From Planctomycetia bacterium (GTDB taxonomy: Bacteria; Planctomycetota; Phycisphaerae; Phycisphaerales; SM1A02), in the NCBI GenBank assembly GCA_005790605.1, contig SXUI01000070.1, positions 1-64,000 on the forward strand: DNA of 64,000 nt. Reading direction: 5' to 3'. Position 1 is the stretch's first letter. Each line of letters starts with the position of its first letter. Positions 34,155 to 43,285 of this stretch are shown here, in pieces. The notes below the pieces were generated by a model. The model did no database searches, was not told where the DNA came from, and saw only the letters and a list, made by a program, of their open reading frames with translations. Position numbers and translations under genes: made by a program.

Positions 34155-35327
34155 TCAGGGAATCGACTCAGGTTGAGGATCTTCATCCGCTTCGTAGTCG
34201 GCGAGTACCTCGGCGATGGACTTGCCCATGGGTGTTCCCTCAGTCAGTTTCACCGCTTGGGTTTGCATGGCGATCGCTGCGTTCTTCTTGCCACTCATCC
34301 AGAGGCAGCGCGCACAAGTGTCGAGGTATGCGGGATTGGGGTCATCCTTGGTTGCCGCAACCATCAATTCAGCCGCGGCGAGCGCAAGTTGCATGTCTCG
34401 AACCTCGAAGGCGTCGCTCGCGCAGATGGCCCACGCGAGTTCATTGAGAGCTGCAGGTTGATTCTTCGCGAGCACGAGCGCTTCGCGTCCAATCTTCCAT
34501 GCGCGTTCCGGGTTCTTGAGCGGGCCGGCGAGCACCTTCATCGCTTGGATGCGAGTCGATGCAGAGGTTGGATCTCGCAGCATCGCGCCTTCGAGCAATC
34601 CCATGACTGGCGCCCAATCGCCGCTCTTCTGCGCTGCGCGCTTGGCCGCATTCATCTGTCGGAAAAAGTTGCTCGCAGCTTCTTCATTGGCGAGCGCTTT
34701 CGCGGCTGCCTCAAGATCCCAGTTGCCCGCAACGATCTTCGTGAGTGGTTCGTCCATAGAGGACGGGTGACCGATCCACGCGACGCGACTCCTTTGGTCG
34801 ATGATGAAGGTGCAAGGAATGCCATTGCGCCCTGCGGCCTTCATGTACGGATTATTCATTTTGGCCTGATCGCCAGCGAAGACGACGCGGTAGCCCATTC
34901 CATCGCCTTTCTTCTCGACGAAGGCGGTGACCTTTTCAAGATCCTTCTCGGCGCTGTCTCCATGCTCGCTCGCGGCGATGCCAACGAATCGAACATCGGG
35001 ATACTTTGCCTGAAGCGAGGTGAGATGCGGCATCGCGGCGATGCAAGGTCCACACCAAGTCGCCCAGAACTCAAAGACATACACATTGCCCTCTTCGATG
35101 GAACTGAAGGAATCGCCCTTCACCCACGAATCGACTTGAAAGGCAGGGGCCGCATCACCGAGATGCAGCGTGACCGCCTCCATCTTCGGTGGCTCTTTGG
35201 CTTGTGGCGCGGGGACGAGCTTCACAGCAGGAATCGTCTTGGGTGCGTCCGCCGCGGGTTCCTGTGCGAGTGAGGTCGCTGCGACAAAGGTAAGCGCGGC
35301 GCCTGTGAGGAGAAGTGTCTTGCGCAT
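34155..35327 (-). CDS. secreted TlpA/ResA-like thioredoxin protein with TPR-like tail
   Basis: A 390-residue protein with a signal peptide ending ATSLAQ. The thioredoxin domain (about 55-200) begins with LGDAAPAF, has the redox motif WCGPC near residues 89-93, and ends with GIPCTFIIDQ, as in TlpA/ResA periplasmic thiol reductases. Residues 215-375 are helical repeats of TPR type (WKIGREALVLAKNQPAAL, YLDTCARCLWMSG). It probably reduces exported proteins or works in cytochrome maturation; partners are not in view. Confidence 0.85.
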   Translation of the reverse strand: MRKTLLLTGAALTFVAATSLAQEPAADAPKTIPAVKLVPAPQAKEPPKMEAVTLHLGDAAPAFQVDSWVKGDSFSSIEEGNVYVFEFWATWCGPCIAAMPHLTSLQAKYPDVRFVGIAASEHGDSAEKDLEKVTAFVEKKGDGMGYRVVFAGDQAKMNNPYMKAAGRNGIPCTFIIDQRSRVAWIGHPSSMDEPLTKIVAGNWDLEAAAKALANEEAASNFFRQMNAAKRAAQKSGDWAPVMGLLEGAMLRDPTSASTRIQAMKVLAGPLKNPERAWKIGREALVLAKNQPAALNELAWAICASDAFEVRDMQLALAAAELMVAATKDDPNPAYLDTCARCLWMSGKKNAAIAMQTQAVKLTEGTPMGKSIAEVLADYEADEDPQPESIP

Positions 35328-35381
35328 CAGTGGAAAATCCTTAGAAAGAAGAACTCAACGAAGACCTAGAGAGCGGAGACT

Positions 35382-37268
35382 TTATCGCAGGGTCGCATCG
35401 ACGACATTGCGGAGGAGCATCGCCACAGTCATGGGGCCTACGCCTCCTGGCACGGGCGAGAGGAACCCTGCGACTTCACGAACGCCACTGAACTCGACAT
35501 CGCCCACGGTTGTGAGTTTCCCGCTCGCATCACGGACGCGATTGATGCCGACATCAATCACGACCGCGCCGGGTTTCACCATGTCCCTCGTGATGAGGCC
35601 TGGGACTCCCGCAGCGGCCACGATGACATCCGCGCCGCGCGTGAGTTCTGCAAGGTTCGTGGTGTACTTGTTGGTGGAAAGCACCGTCGCCTCGGCGCGC
35701 ATCAGAAGCACGGCGATGGGTTTGCCGACGATGTTCGAGGCGCCCACGATGACGCAGCGCGCGCCGCGCAGCACGATGCCTGTGGACTCGATCATCTCAA
35801 GCGCAGCAAGCGCGGTGCAAGGTACGAGACTGCGGCGACCGTAGACCACATTGCCGATGTTGGCCGGGTTCACGCCTTCGACATCCTTCTCTGGCGCGAT
35901 GAGTGATTGCACGCGCTCGGTCTCGATCCCTTCAGGAAGTGGAAGATGCAGCATGATCGCGCGCACATCGTCGTCGCGATTTAGTAGCAGAATCCGACCG
36001 GCGATTTCATCGAAGCCCGCGCCCTCGGCGATACGGTGCAGCCGATAGTCAATACCAACCTCGCGACATGTCTTCGCTTGATTTTCCGCGTACACCGCGC
36101 TCGCGGGGTCGAGACCCACCATGATCGCGTCGAGTCGAACTCCGCGAGTGCTCGCAAGGATGCGCGCCTTGGTGGAAGCCCGAAGTGCAGTGGAGAGCAG
36201 GCGCCCATCAATGATTGTTGCGCCTGTGGATGGCAGTGACGGGGATGTCGTTCGTCCCGCAGATTGCGCACGGGTCACGCGCTCACGAAAGGTGTTTCGC
36301 CGCAGTGCTTCGAGGCCGAGGCGATCGAGTGCTTCGAGATACCGACCAAGTGTTTGTTGCACGAGTTCGGAAGGAAGTTCAGGGCCTGGCGCTTCCTTAT
36401 TCCACGTTCGCGCCGCGACGAGCTCGAGCAGCCAGTTGCGAAGGAATTGTTTGTCGAAACTCGGCTGATCGCGGCCCGCGGCGTAGAGATCGGCGGGCCA
36501 ATATCGACTCGAGTCTGGAGTAAGAACTTCGTCGACGAGCAGCAACTCGTCAGTCGGCCGGCCGTTCGCATCGAGTTCAAATCCGAACTCAAACTTGGTG
36601 TCCGCTAGGATCACGCCGCGATCTCTCGCGTGTTGCGCGGCCTGCCCGTAAATCGCGAGCGTCAGGGCACGCAATCGCTCCATTGTCTCGCCACCGACGC
36701 GCGCCGCTGCGCCATCAAAGGAGACATTTTCATCGTGGCCCGTTTCGGCTTTGATCGCAGGCGTAAAGATGGGTTCGGGGAGTTGCTCGCACTGTCTCAA
36801 TCCAGCGGGAAGGCGAATCCCGCAAACGGTGCCCGACGCTTGGTACTCGTTCCATCCGCTTCCCGCGAGGTATCCGCGCGCGACGCACTCGATTTGTATG
36901 ACCTTTGCTGCGCGACACACCATCGTTCGACCAGCAAGCGACGCTCGCATATCGGGAGGAAGTGCATCGAGTTCGGCAACGCCCCCGACGCCCGCCTGCA
37001 GCACATGATCCTTCACGATGCCGCGAGCGCGAAGGAACGCGAACCAGCCAAGGCTGAGTGCCGTGAGGACGGCGCCCTTTCCTGCGACGGGCGTTGGCAT
37101 GACGACATCGAACGCACTGATGCGATCGCTCGCCACGACGAGAAGGCGCGCGCGACCCTCGGCATCTGGCGAGAGTTGGTAGAGGTCGCGAACCTTGCCT
37201 TGTCGACGACCGTCGAGCGGAAGGTTCGTCTGAAAGACCGGAGGAATGGCGGCAAATCCGGAGGTCAT
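35382..37268 (-). CDS. fusion of SAICAR synthetase (PurC) and FolD-type methylene-THF dehydrogenase/cyclohydrolase
   Basis: One uninterrupted 628-residue protein from the ATG at 37268 (a GTG at 37286 is also in frame). Residues about 8-325 are a full yeast-type PurC: QGKVRDLYQL, ASDRISAFDVVMP, RGYLAGSGWNEY, EPIFTPAIKAE, HDENVSF and LVDEVLTPDSSRYWP. After a Ser/Thr/Pro linker, residues about 348-628 are a full-length FolD: LVPCTALA, VGASNIVGKP and PVPGGVGPMT. PurC makes SAICAR in purine synthesis; FolD interconverts methylene- and 10-formyl-THF, the formyl donor for that pathway. In the FolD half the catalytic Lys position is Gln397 (Tyr393 kept) and the conserved Gln of VQLPLP is His441. Confidence 0.93.
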   Translation of the reverse strand: MTSGFAAIPPVFQTNLPLDGRRQGKVRDLYQLSPDAEGRARLLVVASDRISAFDVVMPTPVAGKGAVLTALSLGWFAFLRARGIVKDHVLQAGVGGVAELDALPPDMRASLAGRTMVCRAAKVIQIECVARGYLAGSGWNEYQASGTVCGIRLPAGLRQCEQLPEPIFTPAIKAETGHDENVSFDGAAARVGGETMERLRALTLAIYGQAAQHARDRGVILADTKFEFGFELDANGRPTDELLLVDEVLTPDSSRYWPADLYAAGRDQPSFDKQFLRNWLLELVAARTWNKEAPGPELPSELVQQTLGRYLEALDRLGLEALRRNTFRERVTRAQSAGRTTSPSLPSTGATIIDGRLLSTALRASTKARILASTRGVRLDAIMVGLDPASAVYAENQAKTCREVGIDYRLHRIAEGAGFDEIAGRILLLNRDDDVRAIMLHLPLPEGIETERVQSLIAPEKDVEGVNPANIGNVVYGRRSLVPCTALAALEMIESTGIVLRGARCVIVGASNIVGKPIAVLLMRAEATVLSTNKYTTNLAELTRGADVIVAAAGVPGLITRDMVKPGAVVIDVGINRVRDASGKLTTVGDVEFSGVREVAGFLSPVPGGVGPMTVAMLLRNVVDATLR

Positions 37269-37321
37269 GGGTCGTGGAGGGTACACTCGCAGGACCCATG
37301 CATGGGACGCGAGATTTGCGC

Positions 37322-38845
37322 ATGCTTCGATTCAGAGTTCATGACCGAAACTTGTCCCAAGACCTGGCGCTTGGCGCACTTGGTCACGGACTTGCTGGAG
37401 AAGATCGAGCGGTTCGTGGCGCGTCGGTGCGCGAAGGATCACAGTTGCAGTTTCAGCCTGAGCGCGCAAGCGAGGCGGCATACGCGTGCCTCGCCCCAGT
37501 TGGCGCGATGGGCCGGATGTTGGTCCAGACCTGCATTCTTCCGACTCGCCCCGAGGCGTACGACTTTTATCTTGAGGTCGCTCGGCATCGGATCAAGCAG
37601 TACATCGAGAAGACGGAAGACTGGCAGATGTGGGATCCGGCCCGCGCAGGTGATGCGCTTGAACAGTGGGAACGGGCGCGGCGGCTGTTTCGAACGGCAA
37701 CTGTCGCATCGGACCCGGAACAAGCAGAACGCGCCGCGAGAGATGCTGTAGCGCAGGGCATGGATGCGGGGGAGTTTCTCGCACTCAAGCACGCGGAGAT
37801 CTTTTTGAGGCGACGATATCGCGCGCATGCGGCGAGTAGCGCGCTGCTTGGCGTCGTCGTCGATCCCATGACCGCTCCGCCAGAAGGTCTCGTTGCTGCT
37901 GCCGCCCGCATGTTCGATGTGCTCGCCATTCGCGTGCCATGGCGCGCGATGGACAAGGGGAAGGGCCGCAAGGGCGAGGCCGCCTATGACTTCGCGGCGC
38001 TCGATCGCTGGGTCGCGTTCGCTTCGAAGGAGAAGAAGCAAGTCGTCCTGGGCCCCGTTGTTGACTTGCGTCGAGAAGCGCTCCCAGACGCGGTCTCCGC
38101 GCTCTCGAAGGATCTCGATCGACTTCGCGAGGTGTGTTGGGATCACGCTTGCGTGCTGGCGTCGCGATACCAGAAGGTCAACGTTTTCTGGAACGCCGTC
38201 TGCGGTGCTGGCTCCAATGTGATGTGCGAAATGAGCGCATCGCAGATGAGCGAGTTTGTCCGAAAGATCGCGTTTGCGCTTCGAACCCATCAGCGCAACG
38301 CGCGAACGATGATCGAAATCGATCATCCGTTCCATGAGCGAACTTCCAATCGACTCGGCGCTGTCGCGCCAACGGGGTTGCTCGAACGGCTCGTTTCCGA
38401 CGGCGTTCCACTGAGTGCGGTTGGTTTGCGTTTGGACTTTGTTCCCGACCGCCTCGCGCTTCGCGATCTCTTGATGATTTCAAGTGATCTTGATCGATAC
38501 ATCGGTCGTCAGCTTCCAGTTTTCATTTCAGGATTCGGCACGCCCTCTCACGGTGATGTTTCGCAGTGCGGATCTTGGCGTGGCGACGCGAGCGCATCGA
38601 CACAAGCAAGCTGGGCGACGCGATTTGCGCGGATCGCGATGTCCAAGCCATTTGTCGAAGGCCTGTGGTGGTCTCGCCTCGTCGACACGAACACCGCAAC
38701 CGATGGCGTCCTTGATGTCACCGGAAAACCAAAACCAGTTCTTGGAAAGTTGCTCGCGTGGCGTCAATCGCTTCGTGAACCCATGGGTGCGGACGATCAG
38801 TCCAAGGGAGTGCGCGAGGATCCGTCGGAGGAACCAGCGAAGTGA
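37322..38845 (+). CDS. GH10-like TIM-barrel protein without the usual catalytic glutamates
   Basis: About 507 residues from the ATG at 37322. The region from about residue 170 follows the GH10 xylanase plan: FDVLAIRVPWRAM, YDFAALDRWVAFA, VVLGPVVDL, a final barrel ending FVEGLWWSRLVDTN and GKPKPVLGKLLAWR. However, where GH10 has WDVVNE it reads FWNAVCGAG (near 289), and where it has ITELD it reads FISGFG (near 400), so neither catalytic Glu is in place. A roughly 170-residue N-terminal domain precedes the barrel. No signal peptide is seen. Its stop overlaps the next gene by GTGA. Confidence 0.6.
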   Translation: MLRFRVHDRNLSQDLALGALGHGLAGEDRAVRGASVREGSQLQFQPERASEAAYACLAPVGAMGRMLVQTCILPTRPEAYDFYLEVARHRIKQYIEKTEDWQMWDPARAGDALEQWERARRLFRTATVASDPEQAERAARDAVAQGMDAGEFLALKHAEIFLRRRYRAHAASSALLGVVVDPMTAPPEGLVAAAARMFDVLAIRVPWRAMDKGKGRKGEAAYDFAALDRWVAFASKEKKQVVLGPVVDLRREALPDAVSALSKDLDRLREVCWDHACVLASRYQKVNVFWNAVCGAGSNVMCEMSASQMSEFVRKIAFALRTHQRNARTMIEIDHPFHERTSNRLGAVAPTGLLERLVSDGVPLSAVGLRLDFVPDRLALRDLLMISSDLDRYIGRQLPVFISGFGTPSHGDVSQCGSWRGDASASTQASWATRFARIAMSKPFVEGLWWSRLVDTNTATDGVLDVTGKPKPVLGKLLAWRQSLREPMGADDQSKGVREDPSEEPAK

Positions 38846-39255
38846 GCAGAGCGAAGATTGACGCGACGACCGAGCGCAATGCGCGGCAGCGTCTCAGTTT
38901 GCTCGTCGCGTCCATCGTCCTGTGTGGTTGCGCGATGATGCTGACTCTCATCGCGCCAGCTGCGCGGCGACCGATGGGCATGGTGATGATTCCTCGTCAC
39001 CGCGTCGATCTCGCGACAGCGAATGCGCAAGAACTCGCGTTACTCCCGAACATTGGGCCCGCGCTTGCCGCGCGCATCGTCGAGTATCGATCGACGCACG
39101 GAGGCATGCTCTCACTGCGGAACTTCGATGAGGTTGAAGGGATTGGAAGCGCGACGATTGCGGCGATCGAAGACGAAGTGCGCGGAGAGGACATTGACTC
39201 AGGATTTGCTTCGGGCACGAAAGGCGTTGAGAAACCCGTGGCGCCAACGCGATGA
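38842..39255 (+). CDS. ComEA-like helix-hairpin-helix membrane protein
   Basis: A 137-residue protein with an N-terminal membrane helix (LSLLVASIVLCGCAMMLTLI) and a C-terminal HhH DNA-binding domain: VDLATANAQELALLPNIGPALAARIVEYR... and VEGIGSATIAAI. This is the ComEA/ComEA-like layout of DNA-uptake proteins and of exported HhH proteins in general. It is coupled at both ends by 4-base overlaps (GTGA with the previous gene and ATGA with mfd), so it lies inside one operon with a repair gene. Confidence 0.8.
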   Translation: MSRAKIDATTERNARQRLSLLVASIVLCGCAMMLTLIAPAARRPMGMVMIPRHRVDLATANAQELALLPNIGPALAARIVEYRSTHGGMLSLRNFDEVEGIGSATIAAIEDEVRGEDIDSGFASGTKGVEKPVAPTR

Positions 39256-42200
39256 ATGAGCGCACGCCCTCGACGCAAGTCCAATCCTTCGCCTCATTCT
39301 CGAGCGCGCCGGAGATTGCGTCCTTGCGCAGTTCGCTCACTGAGCGCGCGCACATCGCAGCAAGCGGTCTTACGGGTAGCGCCGCGAGTTTCATACTTTC
39401 GGCACTTGCACAGGATGCCCGCCCGATGCTCGCCATAGTCGCGCACCTTGACGAGGCGGATGAATGTATCGAGGAATTGCGGGGCCTCGGCGTTGATGCG
39501 ATGGGATTCCCAGCCGTCGAGGTGCTTCCTGGCGAATCAAATCCAAGTGCAGAGTTGATCGCGGCGCGTCTTGGTGTCTTGCGTTCCATCTCGGTAGGAG
39601 AGATTGCGCAAGTCATCGTCACGCCCATTGCGGCGTTGATGCAGGCCGTGCCAACCCCGGAGCGGCTCGAGGCCATGGTTCGCGAACTGCGCGCGGGCGA
39701 GCGTGTGGCGCAAGCGGAACTGATTTCGTGGCTCGCCGCTGGATCGTACGAGCGCGTGGAGAGCGTGGAAAAACCAGGCGATTTCGCGGTTCGCGGCGGG
39801 CTGATTGATCTCTTCCCCACAACGGGAAGCGTGCCGGTGCGCATTGACTTTTTTGGCGACGAGATCGAGCGCATGTTTGAGATTGATCTTGCGACCCAAG
39901 CGAGCGATCGAAAGTTGGATCGCGTGCTGCTTCTCAGTGCATCGATGACTTCGATTGTTGGTGAGCAGGCGAAAGATCTCGTGGCGGAGGTCGGCACTCG
40001 TCCGTTTTATGAGTGGTTGCCCGCGAGTGTGTTGGCCGTGTTCGTGGATCTCGCAGAGATTGTCGAACAGGCGCGTGCGTATTGGGATCGAGTGCGCGAC
40101 GGACGAGGGGTGTACGGACCGCCAGCGACGATCGCGGGCATCACGAAGCGCGCGTTCGCAACGCTCGAATTGCATAGTGCGGCGCAGAGTTCTTCGAGCC
40201 ATGCGCTTCTGCCAATCCGCTCGCTTGCACCCTTCAGCGAGGAGCTCGAGGGAGCATGTGGAGAGCTTCTTGAACTTGCTTCGACGCACGCGCTTGTGCT
40301 TTGCTGCGAAAACGAGGGAGAACTCGCTCGGACGCGCGATCTCATCGCGCGGCACGTTCCCGATGCGCGCGCAGAGATTTGTCTACTCCACTTGCAACGC
40401 GGATTCTTGTGGGAACCTGCGAAGTCGCCGCAGATCGCGTTTGTTCCGATGCATGAAGTGTTGCATCGCGCAGTCATGCGGCGGCGGGGGAAGGGGCTCG
40501 GAGCTGCTCGTGCGAAGGATGTTTTTCTCTCTTTCGAACCCGGTGACTTCGTTGTCCATCGTGATCACGGCATCGCGCGATTTCTTGGGTTGACGCTTTC
40601 CATGCAGGAGCCAACTGAGGCGGGCGGGAAGGCGATCGAGGTCGAGTTTCTCAAGCTTGAGTTCGATGCCGGGGCCAACATCTTCGTGCCAGCAGCGCGC
40701 ATTGAGTTGGTCCAGCGCTACATCGGGGCGGGTGCAGCCAAGCCGAAGCTCTCGACGCTTGGAGGGAAACGATGGAAGCGTTCGAAGGAAGAAGCAGAGG
40801 AGTCTGTTCGCGACCTCGCGGCGGAGATGCTTCGAGTACAGGCGGCGCGGAGCGCGATGCCTGGCATTGCCTTTCCGTCGGATACGGAGTGGCAGAAGCA
40901 CTTCGAGGCGGAGTTTCCGTATGACGAAACCGAGGATCAACTCGCTGCGATTCAAGCAACGAAGCGTGACATGCAGCGTTCGCTGCCGATGGATCGCTTG
41001 ATTTGTGGAGATGTCGGATTCGGAAAGACGGAGATCGCGATTCGCGCCGCATTCAAGGTTGCGGAGAGTGGGAGGCAGACCGCGGTCTTGGTGCCGACAA
41101 CGGTGCTCGCCGAGCAGCATGAGCAGAGTTTTCATGATCGATTTCGCGCGTATCCGTTTCGTGTTGCTTCGCTCAGTCGATTCAAGACAGATGCGGAGCA
41201 GCGCGTCATCCTCGAAGCCGTCGCTGCGGGAAGCGTCGACATTCTCATCGGAACACACCGCATTCTTTCAAAGGATGTTCGTTTCAAAGATCTCGGGTTG
41301 ATCGTTGTCGACGAGGAACAGCGTTTCGGCGTAGAGCACAAGCAGCGACTGCTTGAATTCCGTGTCACAGCGGATGTGCTCACGCTGAGTGCGACGCCAG
41401 TTCCACGCACGCTTCACATGGCGATGCTCGGACTCCGAGACATCTCGTCACTCACAACGCCTCCGGCGGATCGGCGGGCGATCGTGACGGAGGTCATCCC
41501 GTGGAATGAGCGGCGCATTCAACAGGCGCTTCGCCGAGAACTCGCGCGAGAGGGTCAAGCGTTCGTCGTGCACAATCGAATCACCGATCTCCAACGCAAG
41601 GCGGATGAAGTGCAAGCGCTTGTGCCGAGCGCACGCATCGCGGTGGGGCATGGGCAGATGGAACCGAAGGAGCTCGAGGCGGTCATGCTTCGGTTCATGC
41701 GGCGCGAAGCGGACATTTTGGTTTCGACGACGATTATCGAGAGCGGGCTCGACATTCCGACAGCGAACACCATTGTCATCTCGAACGCGCATATGTTCGG
41801 ACTTGCCGAGTTGCACCAGTTGCGCGGCCGTGTCGGCCGTTGGAAGCATCGGGCGTACTGCTATCTGTGTTTGCCGGAAGGAAAGCCTCCAACGCAGGAC
41901 GCGTTGAAGCGATTGCGAGCGGTCGAGGATTTTTCGATGCTCGGCGCTGGTTTCAAAATTGCGATGCGTGACCTTGAGTTGCGCGGGGCGGGAAACCTGC
42001 TTGGTGCTGAGCAGTCGGGGCACATCGCCGCGGTTGGGTATGAGATGTACTGCCAACTGCTCGAGGACGCGGTCAGCGCGATGCGCAAAGAGGAACGCGT
42101 CGTGCCTCTCGATACGGTGCTTGACATTGGGCTCAACGGGAGTGTTCCGCGTGCCTACATCCCCTCTGATGCCCGTCGACTCGATGCGTATCGGCGAATC

Positions 42201-42545
42201 GGAAGCGCGACCACGCTTGAGGCATTGCGAAAGACTGCCGATGAACTTCGGAGCGCGTATGGGCAGGCACCACCGACAGTTGACGCACTTCTCGACTTTG
42301 CAGAAATCCGGCTGAGAGCAACGCTTCTGGGTGTCAAGGTCATCCTGAAGCGCGGTGCGGATGTGATTTTTCGTACGACGCGACCGAAGGAACTCGAGGC
42401 GCGCCTTGCGGGCATCCAAGGCACGGTCCGCGTGCCGAGCGGGAAGTCCCCAGACGGGCTTGCGGAGGTCTGGCTCCGCCCACCCAAGGCCTTTCTTGAG
42501 GTGGGGACGCTGGTGACCGTCCTTCGCAAGCGCCTGACGATCTGA
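39252..42545 (+). CDS. mfd: transcription-repair coupling factor
   Basis: A 1097-residue Mfd, which removes RNA polymerase stalled at lesions and recruits UvrA. The UvrB-like N-terminus has GDFAVRGGLIDLFP; the RNA-polymerase-interaction domain starts GDFVVHRDHGIARFLGL; the translocase domains show LICGDVGFGKTEIA (motif I), DEEQRFGVEHKQ (motif II), LSATPVPRTLHMA (motif III), FVVHNRITDL, ATTI-like STTIIESGLDIP (motif V) and QLRGRVGR (motif VI). A TRCF C-terminal domain follows. Starts with an ATGA overlap after the HhH gene. Confidence 0.96.
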   Translation: MNERTPSTQVQSFASFSSAPEIASLRSSLTERAHIAASGLTGSAASFILSALAQDARPMLAIVAHLDEADECIEELRGLGVDAMGFPAVEVLPGESNPSAELIAARLGVLRSISVGEIAQVIVTPIAALMQAVPTPERLEAMVRELRAGERVAQAELISWLAAGSYERVESVEKPGDFAVRGGLIDLFPTTGSVPVRIDFFGDEIERMFEIDLATQASDRKLDRVLLLSASMTSIVGEQAKDLVAEVGTRPFYEWLPASVLAVFVDLAEIVEQARAYWDRVRDGRGVYGPPATIAGITKRAFATLELHSAAQSSSSHALLPIRSLAPFSEELEGACGELLELASTHALVLCCENEGELARTRDLIARHVPDARAEICLLHLQRGFLWEPAKSPQIAFVPMHEVLHRAVMRRRGKGLGAARAKDVFLSFEPGDFVVHRDHGIARFLGLTLSMQEPTEAGGKAIEVEFLKLEFDAGANIFVPAARIELVQRYIGAGAAKPKLSTLGGKRWKRSKEEAEESVRDLAAEMLRVQAARSAMPGIAFPSDTEWQKHFEAEFPYDETEDQLAAIQATKRDMQRSLPMDRLICGDVGFGKTEIAIRAAFKVAESGRQTAVLVPTTVLAEQHEQSFHDRFRAYPFRVASLSRFKTDAEQRVILEAVAAGSVDILIGTHRILSKDVRFKDLGLIVVDEEQRFGVEHKQRLLEFRVTADVLTLSATPVPRTLHMAMLGLRDISSLTTPPADRRAIVTEVIPWNERRIQQALRRELAREGQAFVVHNRITDLQRKADEVQALVPSARIAVGHGQMEPKELEAVMLRFMRREADILVSTTIIESGLDIPTANTIVISNAHMFGLAELHQLRGRVGRWKHRAYCYLCLPEGKPPTQDALKRLRAVEDFSMLGAGFKIAMRDLELRGAGNLLGAEQSGHIAAVGYEMYCQLLEDAVSAMRKEERVVPLDTVLDIGLNGSVPRAYIPSDARRLDAYRRIGSATTLEALRKTADELRSAYGQAPPTVDALLDFAEIRLRATLLGVKVILKRGADVIFRTTRPKELEARLAGIQGTVRVPSGKSPDGLAEVWLRPPKAFLEVGTLVTVLRKRLTI

Positions 42546-42774
42546 GCAAGCGAGACTTCGTGTCAACTTCACTCAGGAGGGAAACTTTTTTCAGTTGGTG
42601 GATTGCGCGGAAGTCATTCGCGAGCGCTCGCTTATCCGATACATTCGAAAGTCCGCAAGAGGCGCGACTGAGAGTGGTCGCCGCGCCCTTGAGATCTTGA
42701 AGTTCGAGAACTGAAGTTTCCCTATCGATGTGGCAGCATGTAAGGTCAACGATGGAAGTTCAAGGATGGACGAA

Positions 42775-43152
42775 ATGAACGCAACGACTTCTCCGCGCCG
42801 CGAAGTACTTCCCGAAACTCGCAGCTCCGTGACGCACAAATTCGCGATAGGTGGCCATGAAGGCTATCTCACGATTGGGCTGTTTCCGGATGGACGACCA
42901 GGTGAGATTTTCATCAAGATGTCGAAGGAAGGCTCAACGCTTTCTGGCTTGATTCAAGGGTTTTGCCGAGCATTTAGCTTGTGCTTGCAGCACGGGCTTG
43001 GGCTTGGCGATGCGATTGCTCGCTTCAAGGGCATGCGTTTCGAGCCGTTGGGTCCAACGACCAATCCAGATGTGCCCGAGTGCTCGAGCATTCTCGATTA
43101 TGTCGCTCGCTACCTCGAAGTAGAGTTCATCGAGCGACCGTCGCGCGTCTGA
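42775..43152 (+). CDS. stand-alone C-terminal domain of B12-dependent ribonucleotide reductase (NrdJ tail)
   Basis: From the ATG at 42775 (AAGGATGG just upstream; an in-frame ATG at 42766 is possible) it is about 125 residues. Nearly the whole length matches the C-terminal part of long class II NrdJ enzymes: THKFAIGGHEGYLTIGLF, GEIFIKMSKEGSTLSGL, then RFEPLGPTTNPDV and SILDYVARYLEVEF. No catalytic domain is in the window. It may be a piece of a split reductase acting in trans, or a regulatory relative. Convergent with rplI, with a terminator between. Confidence 0.75.
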   Translation: MNATTSPRREVLPETRSSVTHKFAIGGHEGYLTIGLFPDGRPGEIFIKMSKEGSTLSGLIQGFCRAFSLCLQHGLGLGDAIARFKGMRFEPLGPTTNPDVPECSSILDYVARYLEVEFIERPSRV

Positions 43153-43191
43153 TCGCGCGCTGGCTCCACGGCGACCTTGACATGCATACGG

Positions 43192-43222
43192 AAAAACAGC
43201 GGCAGTCTTTCGACTGCCGCTG
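43192..43222 (-). terminator. rho-independent terminator after rplI
   Basis: An 11-bp stem CAGCGGCAGTC/GACTGCCGCTG (43197-43207 with 43212-43222), preceded on the plus strand by AAAAA, which is a T-run on the minus strand. It ends the rplI transcript and separates it from the convergent NrdJ-tail gene. Confidence 0.8.
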
Positions 43223-43285
43223 TGTGCATGATTTCGATGTGCAGCCGGTTCCACTTGGGGCGCCGGATGATCGTGTGTCAGAGAC

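Noticed and set aside
41448-42572. 374-codon open frame opposite the end of mfd
   Set aside because: Antisense to conserved Mfd helicase motifs; no family resemblance.
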